From Papio anubis (taxonomy: Eukaryota; Chordata; Mammalia; Primates; Cercopithecidae), in contig NC_044988.1 in NCBI RefSeq assembly GCF_008728515.1, positions 33,273,159 to 33,337,158 on the forward strand: 64,000 nt of DNA. The letters are read 5' to 3'. A model generated the notes under the pieces. It did no database searches and was not told the origin of the DNA. It saw nothing but the letters and a program-made list of their open reading frames with translations. Positions 21,693-31,310 of this stretch are shown piece by piece. The stretch's first letter is position 1. The number at the start of each line of letters is the position of its first letter. Position numbers and translations under genes: made by a program.

Positions 21693-22318
21693 TACCCTTG
21701 AATGCATAAATGTGAGTTTTCCAAGCTGCAAATACAATCACATTTTTTCTCCTGTATGTTTTACATTTGAGGCTAGCACAGGACCTATTCTCGGGCTGTT
21801 TATGTGTTCTTGATGAGTGACAAGTTCCCCCTGAAACCACTTAAAAAGGGTAGAGTACCCCTTAATGTGGTGACTAGAACCCTGAAAAATGTGCTAGGGC
21901 ATAATGTTTGGACAAACATGAAAGAAATAAAGGTCTAAGGAACAACATACAGTTCATCTTTAAATCAGCATTTGTGACAGACTTTCAGAGCCCACTGAAA
22001 TTTTTCACTAAGCCCACTTCCCTCAAAACCATCCCTACTTCACCTTCCAGTTGTTCTCGATTCCCCTATGATTCTTCCCTTTCCTGCAAAATATCCACAT
22101 TTCTACTAATAACCTCCAGGATTCCTTTTCTACTTTCTTTTAACCTTCACTAGCACTAGAACCAGACAAGGTACACTTGGGATTCACGTCCACCTAGAGT
22201 TTGAGCCAAAATCAACTCCCTTTTTTAAAGATACATATCATGTTTGGTTTTATTTTTTCATCTATCAAAGTAATCTTGCTCATGATGTGAAGCTTGAGAA
22301 ATAAAGGATAAAAAGATA
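21693..22318. other. Unique DNA
   Basis: No gene. A pyrimidine-rich part at 21990-22150 could be very old L2 but I cannot show it. Confidence 0.4.
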
Positions 22319-22742
22319 CATGAAATCAACCTAAATGTCCATCAATGATAGACTGGATAAAGAAGATGTGGTAAATGTGCACCATGGAATACTATGCTGC
22401 CAAAAAAAGAACAAGATCGTATCCTTTGCAGGGGCATGGATGGTGCTGGGAGCCATTATCTTTACCCAACCAACACAGAAACAGAAAACCAAATATTGCA
22501 TGTTCTTACTTATAGGTGGCAGCTAAATAATGAGAACACATGCACACATACAGGGAATAACACATCCTGGGACCTACCAGAGGGTGGAAGGTGGGAGGAG
22601 GGAGAGGATCAGGAAAAATAACTAATGGGTACCAGGCTTAATGCCTGGGTGACAAAATAATCTGTACAGCAAACCCCCAAGACACAAGTTTACCTACGTA
22701 ACAAACCTGCACTTGTACCTCTGACCTTAAGATCAAAGTTTT
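22319..22742 (+). mobile_element. 5'-truncated L1P 3' end
   Basis: AATCAACCTAAATGTCCATCAATGATAGACTGGATAAAG, ACCATGGAATACTATGC, AATAATGAGAACACATGCACAC, AATAATCTGTACAGC and TAACAAACCTGCACTTGTACC. It covers the ORF2 end and 3' UTR, followed by a T/A-rich tail to 22768. Confidence 0.92.
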
Positions 22743-22789
22743 TTTTTTTCTTTTTTAAAAAAAAAGAATAAAAAGATGCTCTAGACATA

Positions 22790-22880
22790 GGGGCTATGTC
22801 CCAGTTACCTGTGTCCACAGAGCTTAACAGAGTGCCCAGCACTTGCAGAAGCTTTATAAATGTTTCTGAGGAATGAATTT
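22790..22880 (+). mobile_element. L2 3' tail fragment
   Basis: CTTAACAGAGTGCCCAGCACTTGCAGAAGC...TAAATGTTTCTGAGGAATGAA matches the L2 terminal stretch (CAGTGCCTGGCACATAGTAGG...TTGTTGAATGAA). Confidence 0.55.
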
Positions 22881-23104
22881 GTCACAGACTTGTGAGCATT
22901 CATTGCCAATGTTCTCCATTGCTGCTGTGCTCTCAGGGATCAGGGGATTTCCCACTTGTCAGAAATAATTGCTGGGCACTTTCAGGATACAGAACACTCA
23001 AGCAGGTGCAATGAGGGGAGTCTAGGTTCACAGTGGACCTTGGGCACATGTTCATTGAATCCTATATAAGAGGAGGAGGATCCTGCAAAGCCTACTGTCT
23101 AGTT

Positions 23105-23580
23105 GGGGGCAGACTCCACAGCGCACATCCTAATCCCCAGAATGTGTGAACATATTACTTTATATGGAAAAAGGGATTTTGCAGATGTGACTAAGTCAAA
23201 GGTCTTGAGGTAGGTGATTATCTTGGATTATCCAGCGGGCCCTGTGTAATCATGGTCCTTATAAGAGGGAGGTGGGAGGAGCTATAGTCAGAGGAGAATG
23301 CAATATGATGATGAAAGCAAAGACTGGATTGCTGCACTTTGAAGACGCAGGAAGGGACCACAAGCCAAGGAATACAGGAGACCACTACAAGTTGAAAAGG
23401 GCAAGGAAATGATTCTCCCCTCAAAGCCTCCAGAAGGGACCAGCCCTGCTGATACCTTGACTTTAACCCCGTGAAACTTGATTTAAGACTTCTGGCATCC
23501 ATAATAATGATAATGAATTTGTGTTATTTTACAACACTGTTTGTGGTAATTTGCTACAGCAACCATAGGAAACTAACACA
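23105..23580 (+). mobile_element. MLT1-like MaLR LTR (solo)
   Basis: CATCCTAATCCCCAG, GGGATTTTGCAGATGTGACTAAG, GGTCCTTATAAGAGGGAGG, TTGAAGACGCAGGAAGGGACC, CCTTGACTTTAACCCCGTGAAAC and GGTAATTTGCTACAGCAACCATAGGAAACTAACACA follow the common MaLR LTR order. No internal region flanks it. Exact subfamily not assigned. Confidence 0.75.
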
Positions 23581-23833
23581 CCTTCTCTAACACTCAGGTC
23601 CATGTCAATCTCTCCTTCTCTGAATTTCGATTGAATTTGAAAATACAACATAGCATTCAAAACTCCACAAAGTCTGTTTCCTCATCCAAGTGTAAGACTC
23701 TTAGGGCATGGACTTTCCCTGTGCTTGTTTGGTTTCTCAGTGGGGACAGTGTCTAACTTGGAGCCAGCTAGGTGAAAGGGTTAGCAGGTACTTGTTGGAA
23801 GGAAGTAAATAGTCAGTTCAAGACTCAGTTATA

Positions 23834-23965
23834 CAACTAAGCATGGATGTACATACCTGCAGTCCCAGTTACTCAGGAGGCTGAGACAGGAGGAACCCTT
23901 GAGCCCAGGAGTTTGAGACCAGCCTGGGCAACACAGCAAGACCTCATATCAAAAAAAAATTTTTT
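23834..23965 (+). mobile_element. FLAM (free left Alu monomer)
   Basis: CCTGCAGTCCCAGTTACTCAGGAGGCTGAG, TTGAGCCCAGGAGTTTGAGACCAGCCTGGGCAACACAGC, then an A-tail, with no second monomer. Flanked by AAGACTCAGTTATA (23820-23833) and AAGGCTCAGTTATA (23966-23979), a 13/14 target-site duplication. Confidence 0.88.
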
Positions 23966-24041
23966 AAGGCTCAGTTATATGAAGAGGAGGGAGATATCCT
24001 TTGATCTCATAATTATTGCACGTCATTAAAAATAGTCTGTT

Positions 24042-24494
24042 CACTATCCACAATAGCAAAGACATGGAATCAACCTAAATGCCCATCAATGATAGGCTGG
24101 ATAAAGAAAATGTGGTCCATATATACCATGGAACACTATACGGCCATGAAAAGGAATAAGATCATGTCCTTTGCTGGGACACGAATGGAGTTGGAGGCCA
24201 TTATCCTCAGCAAACTAACGCAAGAACAGAAAACCAAACACCACCCGTTCTCACTTATAAGTGGGAGCTGAATGATGTGAACACATGTACACACTGGGGG
24301 GAACAACACACAATGGGGCCTGTCAGGGGTTGGCGGGGAGGTAGAGCTTCAGGAAGAACAGCTAGTGGATGCTGGGCTTAATATCTAGGTGATGGGTTGA
24401 TCTGTGCATCAAACCACCATGGCACGCATTTACCTATGTAACAAATCTGCACATCTTGCACATGTGCCCTGGAACTTAAAATAAAAGTTGAAGA
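24042..24494 (+). mobile_element. 5'-truncated L1P 3' end with TSD
   Basis: ACAATAGCAAAGACATGGAATCAACC, ACCATGGAACACTATACGGCC, TAAGTGGGAGCTGAATGATG, GTAACAAATCTGCACATC, CCTGGAACTTAAAATAAAAG. Flanked by AAAAATAGTCTGTT (24028-24041) and AAAAATAGTCTATT (24495-24508). Confidence 0.92.
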
Positions 24495-24508
24495 AAAAAT
24501 AGTCTATT

Positions 24509-25003
24509 GAAGAAATATATATACACCAATGTTCACAGTAGCATCATTCACAATAGTGAAAAAGGTAGAAACAATCTAAATGTCCATCAGTGGATAAATA
24601 GATAAACAAAATGTGGTATATACGTGCAATGGAATATTATTCAGCCTTAAAAAGCAAGGAAATGCTGACACATGCTACAAGATGGATACATCTTGAAGAC
24701 ATTATGCTAAGTGAAATAGCTGAGTCACAAAAAGATACTGTAAGACTCCACTTACATGAAGTATTTTCAGTAGTAAAATTCTTAGAGACAAAAAATGGAG
24801 TAGTGGCTACCAGAGGGAGGGAGGAATGGGGGTTAATTTTAATAGGTAGAGTTCCAGTTTAGGATGATGAAAAATTCTCGAGGGTGGATGGTGGTAATGA
24901 CAGCACAGCAATGTGAATGTTCTTAATGTCATGGAACTACACACCAAAAAGTAGTTCGAATGGTAAATTTTATGTTATATGTATTTTATCACAATAAAAA
25001 ATG
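24509..25003 (+). mobile_element. L1MB-type L1 3' end
   Basis: GTAGCATCATTCACAATAGTG, GGTATATACGTGCAATGGAATATTATTCAGCC, GGAGTAGTGGCTACCAGAGGG and CTACACACCAAAAAGTAGTTCG...ATTTTATCACAATAAAAAA are L1MB/L1MC 3' UTR landmarks. It abuts the younger L1P upstream. Confidence 0.88.
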
Positions 25004-25837
25004 GAATCTACAGCAACAGTAAGAAGAAAAAAATAAGACAGAATTGGAAACATAGGCTGGAAGTACCTGCAAAGGAGAAAGGTTTGGGGCTAGGTTTAGA
25101 AGAACAAGTACATAGGGACTGGAACAGGCTTCCCTAACTGCTTCTCATAAGCTCCAGTGACCACAGCTCTTGAGGCCAGTGTAAGGGCACCAAACAGCAT
25201 TTGTTACAAAAGGCTTAGAATGATTAATAAGATTCTCTCAAATCTTGCCTGCTTGCCAGGCTATCGTTTTAACACTTAAAGAAACAGCCTAGACCTTTTT
25301 CAATCCACTAATATACTGCCAACTTGGGCAACTGTGTGAGATCAAAAAATGTTCTACCTTTGTGGGCCTCCATTTCCTTGAACCAAAAGCTCTCTGAAGC
25401 CCACTCCCGAGATAATGTTCTGAGTCCACGACCCCCAGGCCTGCATGTTGACCAGTTAGGGGAAACCTCGCATGTGTGTGTGTGCAGTGCCATTTTTTCC
25501 CATTCATACTCTCAGATTTTTCTCTGTTAGCTTGTTTCTGATAATTAATGTTTTCATTTTGACATTAGGGTAATTCTACAAATTTACAAATATTGACAAC
25601 TGAAAAAAACAGATACCTCCGAATGGTAAAATGACCCTTAATGGTATTTCAAATGCCTTTCATTTGTCCTAGAACTAGAGGGTATCTGGGGGTCTATAAT
25701 AAAACCACCATAACCCCATCTACCTCACCCTCACTGGAGAAGTCAACAGGCTAGAAAGCATTTATTAACAAGAATGTGCTACACACAGTGCCAATTACAG
25801 CACAACCCCACCCTCTATCTCTACAGGGTTCTATAAC
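25004..25837. other. Unique DNA
   Basis: No repeat landmark except a short TG run near 25470. No gene recognised. Confidence 0.45.
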
Positions 25838-26010
25838 AAAGGATCACAGCATTCCAGGATGAGAGAGAACTTTAAAATTCATCTAGTCTGCCCACCCACC
25901 TGATATGCGAACTTCCTCCAGCACGTCCATGCCAGTAGCATCTAGCCAGTGTTTACATACCTCTAGCAATGGGGAACTCACAATCTTTATAACATATTAA
26001 TACTGTCATT
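25838..26010 (+). mobile_element. CR1/L3-like LINE fragment
   Basis: AAGGATCACAGCATTCCAGG, ATTCATCTAGTCTGCCC, CTTCCTCCAGCACGTCCATGCC and TACCTCTAGCAATGGGGAACTCAC match the CR1/L3 3' region (CATCTAGTCCAACC, CTCCAGTGATGGGGAACTCACTACC). Very old. Probably the same element as 28095-28330. Confidence 0.6.
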
Positions 26011-26034
26011 TCTTCAAGTGTCGAGGCCTACTTC

Positions 26035-26130
26035 AGGTGCTGGTAATACAATGGCAAATTAGACTGAAACAGTTCCTGCCCTCAGAAAGCTTCTAAGTCT
26101 AGATGGGGACATAGGTGAATAAATGAATGC
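26035..26130 (-). mobile_element. L2 tail fragment
   Basis: GGTGCTGGTAATACAATGGC and CAGTTCCTGCCCTCAGAAAGCTTCTAAGTCTAG match the reverse complement of the L2 3' UTR. Confidence 0.6.
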
Positions 26131-26459
26131 AGGGTGATATTATGTTTATTTTAGTATATCAATTAATTTCAATTAATCTTTGTGTTTTTCTCTCCCATAT
26201 TTCCTTGAACAGGGCCCTTCCCAAATCAGCTGGAGGTTTTCACATATCCTTAATGAAAATTAACACTTAATCAGGAATGCAAATACACAGAAATGGCCAA
26301 AACTTACTTTTAGGAAATGCAATGTATACTCCCAAAACCCACATCATAAACGTTTTGAAAGCCAAATCATTTTTGATTTGTGATGTCTGCATTTTGCCAA
26401 TAGAAGGAAAGGAAAATCAAAAAGCAGGGATCCCAAGACAGCAAGGTGTAGACAAATGG
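26131..26459. other. Unique DNA
   Basis: No gene or repeat recognised. Confidence 0.45.
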
Positions 26460-26643
26460 TTCCCATAATCTGGTGCACATGCAAATCATCTGGAAGGCCT
26501 ATTAAAACACAGATTGCTGGTACCCATCCAGAGTTTCTGATTCAGTAGGTCTGGCATAGGCCCTGCGAGTTGGCACTGTTAAAACCTTTCCAGGTATTGC
26601 TGATGCTATTGGTCCAAGGATCACACTTTGAAAACCACTGGGG
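26460..26643 (+). mobile_element. MER5A (hAT-Charlie, non-autonomous)
   Basis: Near full length: CATAATCTGGTGCACATGCAAATCATCTGG, TTAAAACACAGATTGCTGG, GAGTTTCTGATTCAGTAGGTCTGG, TGATGCTATTGGTCCAAGG, CACACTTTGAAAACCACTG. Confidence 0.93.
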
Positions 26644-26710
26644 TAGTGTTTACGCCTTGATAGGTTGAGATTGAAAAGATGAAGGACCCAGGTCAGTCAT
26701 AAAGGTCCCA

Positions 26711-26838
26711 GATGGAGATGAAGAGAGGTGGAGATGAAGGTTGAGATGGAGATGAAGAGAGGTGGAGATGAAGGTTGAGATGGAGATGAAGAGAGGTGGA
26801 GATGAAGGTTGAGATGGAGATGAAGAGAGGTGGAGATT
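26711..26838. repeat. 34-bp minisatellite, about 3.8 copies
   Basis: Units at 26711-26744, 26745-26778, 26779-26812 and a partial 26813-26838. The three full copies are identical; each starts GATGGAGATGAAGAGAGG. The identity suggests recent spread or homogenisation, so copy number probably varies. Confidence 0.97.
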
Positions 26839-27162
26839 AAGTCGGAGGCAATACCTGGGAGGGAATGGGAGCCTGCTGAGAAGAGGGACTGAACTCAGGG
26901 AATAACTTAGAAAAAATGGAATCGATGCTGAGAGACTTTTCAGGATCATCCACCACCAGCACCAGGGGAGCCAGGAGTGGATTAAGCTGATGCCTGCAGA
27001 TCACCTTTGCCATTTGAGCAAGCACTGTGTGTCACCATGCTGAAGGATCGCGTTAGCTGTGCTTCGCATTGCTGTGTGTGGTTAGGACCCTTTACTGGCA
27101 GCTACATGCATGTCACCATAAGACTGTCCAGGAGCAAAGAGGCCCATCTTGCCCTGAGCCAC
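26839..27162. other. Unique DNA
   Basis: No gene or repeat recognised. Confidence 0.45.
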
Positions 27163-27590
27163 CTGTATTTGTTTCCTAAGGCTGCATAACACATTAGCAT
27201 AAACTGCATGACTTAAAACAACAGAAATGTATTCTGTTACAGTTCTAGAAGTTGTAAGTCTCAAGTTGTCAGCAGGCCCACACTCCCTCTGAAAGTTCTA
27301 GAGATGAATCCTTTGTTCTTCCAGCTTCCAAAGGCCACAGGCATTCCTTGGCTTGTGGCAGCATAATTCTCATCTCTGCCTACATCTTCACAGGGCCTTC
27401 TTTTGTGTGTGTGTGTCTCTGCGTCCTCTCCTTGTCTCATGACATCAATCATTGGTTTTAGGGCACACCTTTATCCACTATGACCTCATCTTAACTAATT
27501 CCATCTAGACCCTATTTCCAAATAAGGTCACATTCTAAGGTTCTGGGTACACATGAATTTTGGGGGGACACTATTCAACCCACTGTACCA
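27163..27590 (-). mobile_element. MLT1-like MaLR LTR (solo)
   Basis: Antisense to the LTR class at 23105: TGTATTTGTTTCCTAAGGCTGC, TTAAAACAACAGAAATGTATTC, CCTTGGCTTGTGGCAGC, TATGACCTCATCTTAAC, CCCTATTTCCAAATAAGGTCACATTC, GAATTTTGGGGGGACAC and the terminal CACTGTACCA. Confidence 0.78.
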
Positions 27591-28094
27591 CCCAAGCTAC
27601 CATCACTGACCTTTCTCTCCCATTTCAACAGCTCATGACACTGATTGGTCCCTTGAAACAGAAGTTGCAGTTCTTGACAACCAGAGAAATAATGGAGCTG
27701 CAGGGAAATCTGTGGAGTCTGTACTTGAGTGACAGTGGTCAGTGGTAAATTCACCCGATTACACAATGATGATAGAGTGTGATGGGTTACGATGAAGAAA
27801 TATGGAAGACAGGCACTGGTCAAAGACTTGGGTGTGAGCCAAAGTTTCCCAAAGTTCAGAATGTCTAAGGTGAGACCTGAAAGATTAGCAGGAAATAACC
27901 AGATGAACATCTGGGTGGGAAGAGAGAAATTGGGAGTGGTTCAGAGAGAACACATGGACAAAGGCCCAGAAACAAGAGAAAATATGATTTATTACAGGAA
28001 CAAAAAGAAATTCACAATGCCCAGGTTGTCGACTGGTGCAAGGGGTGGAGTGGAAAGATACTAGGGAGACTAAAGCACGAGCCCTTCCTAGCTC
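27591..28094. other. Unique DNA, possible cryptic exon
   Basis: Between an LTR and a CR1/L3 relic. Contains CTCCCATTTCAACAG (acceptor-like, ends 27631) and TCTAAGGTGAGA (donor-like at 27870). No protein family is recognised in the open frame 27560-27748. Confidence 0.35.
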
Positions 28095-28330
28095 TTCTTC
28101 AACTTGGGAGTCCTTATGTACTTAAAGACAGAAACCTGTTACCCCTAAATCTTCTCTCTTTTAGATTAAAAAGACTTAATTCCTCCAAGGATTTCTCATA
28201 TCCTTTGGATTCCCATTCCATCACTAACTATTCTGGTTGTAGTTCTGCAAATCCACTTCAGCTTATCTAAATCTCTTGAAGTGGAAATCCCAACATAGAA
28301 GAAAATACCCCAATTCAATGCTATAGGATC
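28095..28330 (+). mobile_element. CR1/L3-like LINE fragment, continued
   Basis: ACTTGGGAGTCCTTATG, CTAAATCTTCTCTCTTTTAGATT, CCAAGGATTTCTCATATCC, TTCAGCTTATCTAAATCTCTTG and CAACATAGAAGAAAATACCCC follow the CR1/L3 3' UTR in order and strand after the 25838 piece. Confidence 0.55.
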
Positions 28331-28499
28331 GACATGCTGACCCTAATAGTCAACATTCACTGACAGTGCCTTTCCTTTCCAGATCCAGGTGTAGAACTGG
28401 GCTAGGTTTTGGAGGCAGGGGCTGTTAACTGGCTCTCGTTACCCACTATCACCTTCTTCCTCTCAGTGATAGAAGCACCCAAGCTTTATCTGGGCACAC

Positions 28500-28830
28500 A
28501 GCTGCTCAGCTGGAGACTAACATCCCTGCCTTCCTTATAGCTGAATGTGGCCATGTGACTAAGTTCTAGTGCACAGAATCTTTTTAACAAAACCACTTAC
28601 TTCCATCTTCCTCTCTCCCCTGTCTTGCTGGCTGAAACAGTGACAACTGTAGCAGCCTTGCACCCAGATGGAAGCTCCACATTGAAGACAGCAAAACAGA
28701 CCAGCTCACCTGGGGCTCTGGATGCCTTCTGAGGGCAGAGAGCAGTATACTCACTCTAAACTACCAACCTACCTCTGGACTATTAGATGAGATAGAAAGT
28801 TCTCTAATCTTTGAACTATTGTAGCTAATA
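28500..28830 (+). mobile_element. Interspersed repeat, family not assigned
   Basis: AGCTGAATGTGGCCATGTGACTAAGTTCTAG, CAGTGACAACTGTAGCAGCC and CCTACCTCTGGACTATTAGATGAGA belong to a common LTR-like repeat I cannot name. Assignment needs RepeatMasker. Confidence 0.45.
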
Positions 28831-29099
28831 CGTGGGAGTCAGCCTCATGTGCTCTCTATTTATACAGATTGAATTTGATACAAATGGAGACAGGTGTTCC
28901 TCTACCCATCTATTCAGTAAGTATATCAAAATATCTAATGGTTTGTAGACACTATGTATTCTGAACCTTATACATGATAGTATCAATATTTCTGGGATGG
29001 GCAGTATTATTGTTCTTTGTTTACAATCTTTATTATGGTCACTAACAGGACTGACATTAATCTTGGTTCAGTGTTAACGTTTTCAGCTCCCTAATTTTT

Positions 29100-29216
29100 A
29101 TAACATTGAGCACTTACTCTGTGACAGCTGCTTTATCTAAGTCATCTCCTTCAATCTTCAGAACAACCTTATAAGACAGGTTATTACTCCAATTTTACAA
29201 ATTAAGAAGCTAAACC
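29100..29216 (-). mobile_element. MIR fragment
   Basis: AACATTGAGCACTTACTCTGTGAC, TCTTCAGAACAACCTTATAAGACAGG and CCAATTTTACAAATTAAGAAGC. A FLAM inserted at its left (5') part. Confidence 0.75.
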
Positions 29217-29218
29217 TT

Positions 29219-29319
29219 AGCCAGGTGCTGCACTCTTACAGTCCCAGCTACTCAGAAGGCTGAAGCAGGAGGATCACTTGAGTTTGAGTCCAGCCTGGGC
29301 AACACAGTGAGACAAGAAT
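29219..29319 (+). mobile_element. FLAM (free left Alu monomer)
   Basis: AGCCAGGTGCTGCACTCTTACAGTCCCAGCTACTCAGAAGG, GTCCAGCCTGGGCAACACAGTGAGAC. Target duplication GAAGCTAAACCTT (29206-29218) and GAAACTAAGCCTT (29525-29537) encloses both the FLAM and the purine tract. Confidence 0.85.
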
Positions 29320-29528
29320 GAAAAGGGAAGGGAAGGAAAGGAAAGGAAAAAGAAAAGGAAAAAGGGAAGGAAAGGAAAGGAAAATGGGAAGGGGAAGGGG
29401 AATGGGAGGGGCAGGGGAAGGGAAAAAGGAAATGGAAGGGAAGGGGAAGGGAAGGAAAGGAAAGAAAGAAAAAAAGGAAGGAAGGAAAAAGGAAGAAAGG
29501 AAGGGAGGGAGGGAAAGAAAGAAAGAAA
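29320..29528. repeat. Polypurine tract, expanded FLAM tail
   Basis: About 210 bp of GGAAA, GGGAA and GAAA units with a few pyrimidines. It lies inside the FLAM target duplication, so it descends from the FLAM A-tail. Its K/R/E/G and F/P/S/L frames are repeat artefacts. Confidence 0.9.
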
Positions 29529-29538
29529 CTAAGCCTTT

Positions 29539-31028
29539 TTAAAAAATTGACTTTAATTTGCTTAAGAATAAGCAAATAATCTAATCTTAAAACAGAAGGA
29601 GAGATTTCTAGTTTTCTGAGCTGTTAAAAGTGACAGAACAAGATTTTGCTCAATGACCTTTCAACATGGCTCTGGGCTAGTTTCCCAAATTTGATACATG
29701 AAACAATAGTTCAGAAAAGGGATCTATTCAATTTGTTTTAACCCAATGTTTCCCTAACATACTTGGCTATGAGGCCCCTTTGTCAAATAATGCTATTAGC
29801 TTCCCATGGGACTTTGTGAAGGGTGGCTCTAGAAGTAATTGTAAAGCAAGTGATTCCCCCCTCACCCCCCACGATTTCATCTGTTTTGATTCCCCATCAC
29901 TTCCAGATGTTACACCTGATTGGAAATATCCTCCCAAGAGAAACTATATTATCATAAAGCTCCCAACAATGCTTTAGAAAAAGGTGGAATTGCAGGCAAT
30001 GCCAGGGAAAACCATTTTGCATTGGAAATTTCTTGGATTCCTTAAATCCTACCTGGAATGGTGCCACCTTGTCTGCTCTGATGACCTCTGTAGGAGAGGA
30101 AAGGACTAGGGTTCCTATTAGGAGCTTAAGTGCTTGGAAACAAAAGTGACCTTTTCATGAGGCAGACAATATGCTAGTCTCATAATTCAGAAGGCTTGAA
30201 TTTGAGTATCAAGACAAACAGTTACAGCAAGTGTGACTGAGCAGTGTGATCTCATATAAATTCACCCAAATTTAGGTAATAGGAATTGATGCTATTACAG
30301 GTAAAGAAACTGTCAGGGGGACAGTGAAAGACCATCTGATAGTGTAAATTCCAGGCAGGTTCTAAATCTGTTTTTCAATGAGCTTTCTGGATATAACATT
30401 TGGTCCTTCTACAAATTACAGAGAGATCATAGAACCTCTCAAAACAAGCAACAATTAAAAAAACGGTAGCTCCAGAGTATGCAGGTGGACAGAAAAGGTT
30501 GGCTGTCAAGGAGCTGGTGGCTGGAGAGGCAAGGAAGCTGGTCAGTGCCCTCTGTCCCCTCCACCCTTCCTGAAACAATTGTAGCACAAATGCATGTTCA
30601 TTAATCAGCAAGTTCAAGCTAGGGCAGACTTTTCTGGCTCTGTTTGCAGTGCCAGGGATCTTGCTCCAGTGTTGTCATGGGGAAGTTATTGTTGTCCTCC
30701 TGGCAACAGGTTACCTAGGTGAACACCAAACAGCCCAACCTGGCCCAATGAGCAATAGGCCTGTTCAGCCACTGTCCCCATGCTGCTTTGCCTGTCTTCT
30801 CCTTATACTCCCTCACTCCCTCAATCCACACTATTGCCCTTATGAGTGACAGCATTCATTCTCACACACAAAGGTGCTACAAAAGGCCACTTGCAGAAGG
30901 GGGCTTGTCCAGGACCATTTTGTATTTCTGACCTTCAAAAGCATGGCCAGTCATGGGCAGTCATGCCTGCTCTCTTCAGCCCACAACTAAAATAAGAGCA
31001 GCTCTCAGAAGAGAAATCATTTCTGCCC
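29539..31028. other. 1.5 kb without recognised repeats
   Basis: No SINE/LINE/LTR landmarks seen. Includes a cluster of RFX-like half sites at 30671-30724. Open frames are under 85 codons with no family signature. Confidence 0.45.
30671..30724. promoter_or_regulatory. Cluster of RFX/X-box-like half sites
   Basis: GTTGTCATGGGGAA (30671-30684), GGCAAC (30702-30707) and GTTACCTAGGTGAAC (30710-30724) resemble the RFX half sites GTTRCC/GGYAAC within 54 bp. The last is a near palindrome around ACCTAGGT with one extra base. Binding is unproven. Confidence 0.3.
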
Positions 31029-31310
31029 TTTTTTTTTGAGTCTCGCTCTGTTGCTCAGGCTGGAGTGCAGTGGCGCGATCTTGGCTCACTGCAAGCTCCG
31101 CCTCCCGGGTTCAGCCATTCTCCTGCCTCAGCCTTCGAGCAGCTGGGACTACAGGCACCCGCCACCATGCCCAGCTAATTTTTTGTATTTTTAGTGGAGA
31201 CGAGGTTTCACTGTGTTAGCCAGGATGGTCTCAATCTCCTGACCTCGTGATCCGCCCGCCTCGGTGTCCCAAAGTGCTGGGATTACAGGCGTGAGCTACC
31301 ACGCCTGGCC
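31029..31310 (-). mobile_element. AluY
   Basis: T9 tail, TGCAAGCTCCGCCTCCCGGGTTC, CTCCTGACCTCGTGATCCGCCCGCCTCGG and GCGTGAGCTACCACGCCTGGCC. AluY-type diagnostic bases, low divergence. Flanks TCATTTCTGCCC and TCATTACCACCC are a possible eroded target duplication. Confidence 0.95.

Noticed and set aside
23105..23580. Part of a complete endogenous retrovirus
   Set aside because: No internal gag/pol/env sequence or partner LTR nearby in the same orientation; the LTR at 27163 is on the opposite strand. Solo LTRs fit better.
26711..26838. CRISPR array
   Set aside because: Direct head-to-tail minisatellite without spacers, in a primate genome.
26650..26949. 99-codon repetitive S/H/L frame as a repeat-domain protein
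   Set aside because: Produced by the 34-bp minisatellite; 34 is not a multiple of three, so frames shift between copies.
29252..29575. 107-codon S/F/P-rich minus-strand frame and 74-codon K/G/E frame on +
   Set aside because: Both run through the FLAM-derived purine tract.
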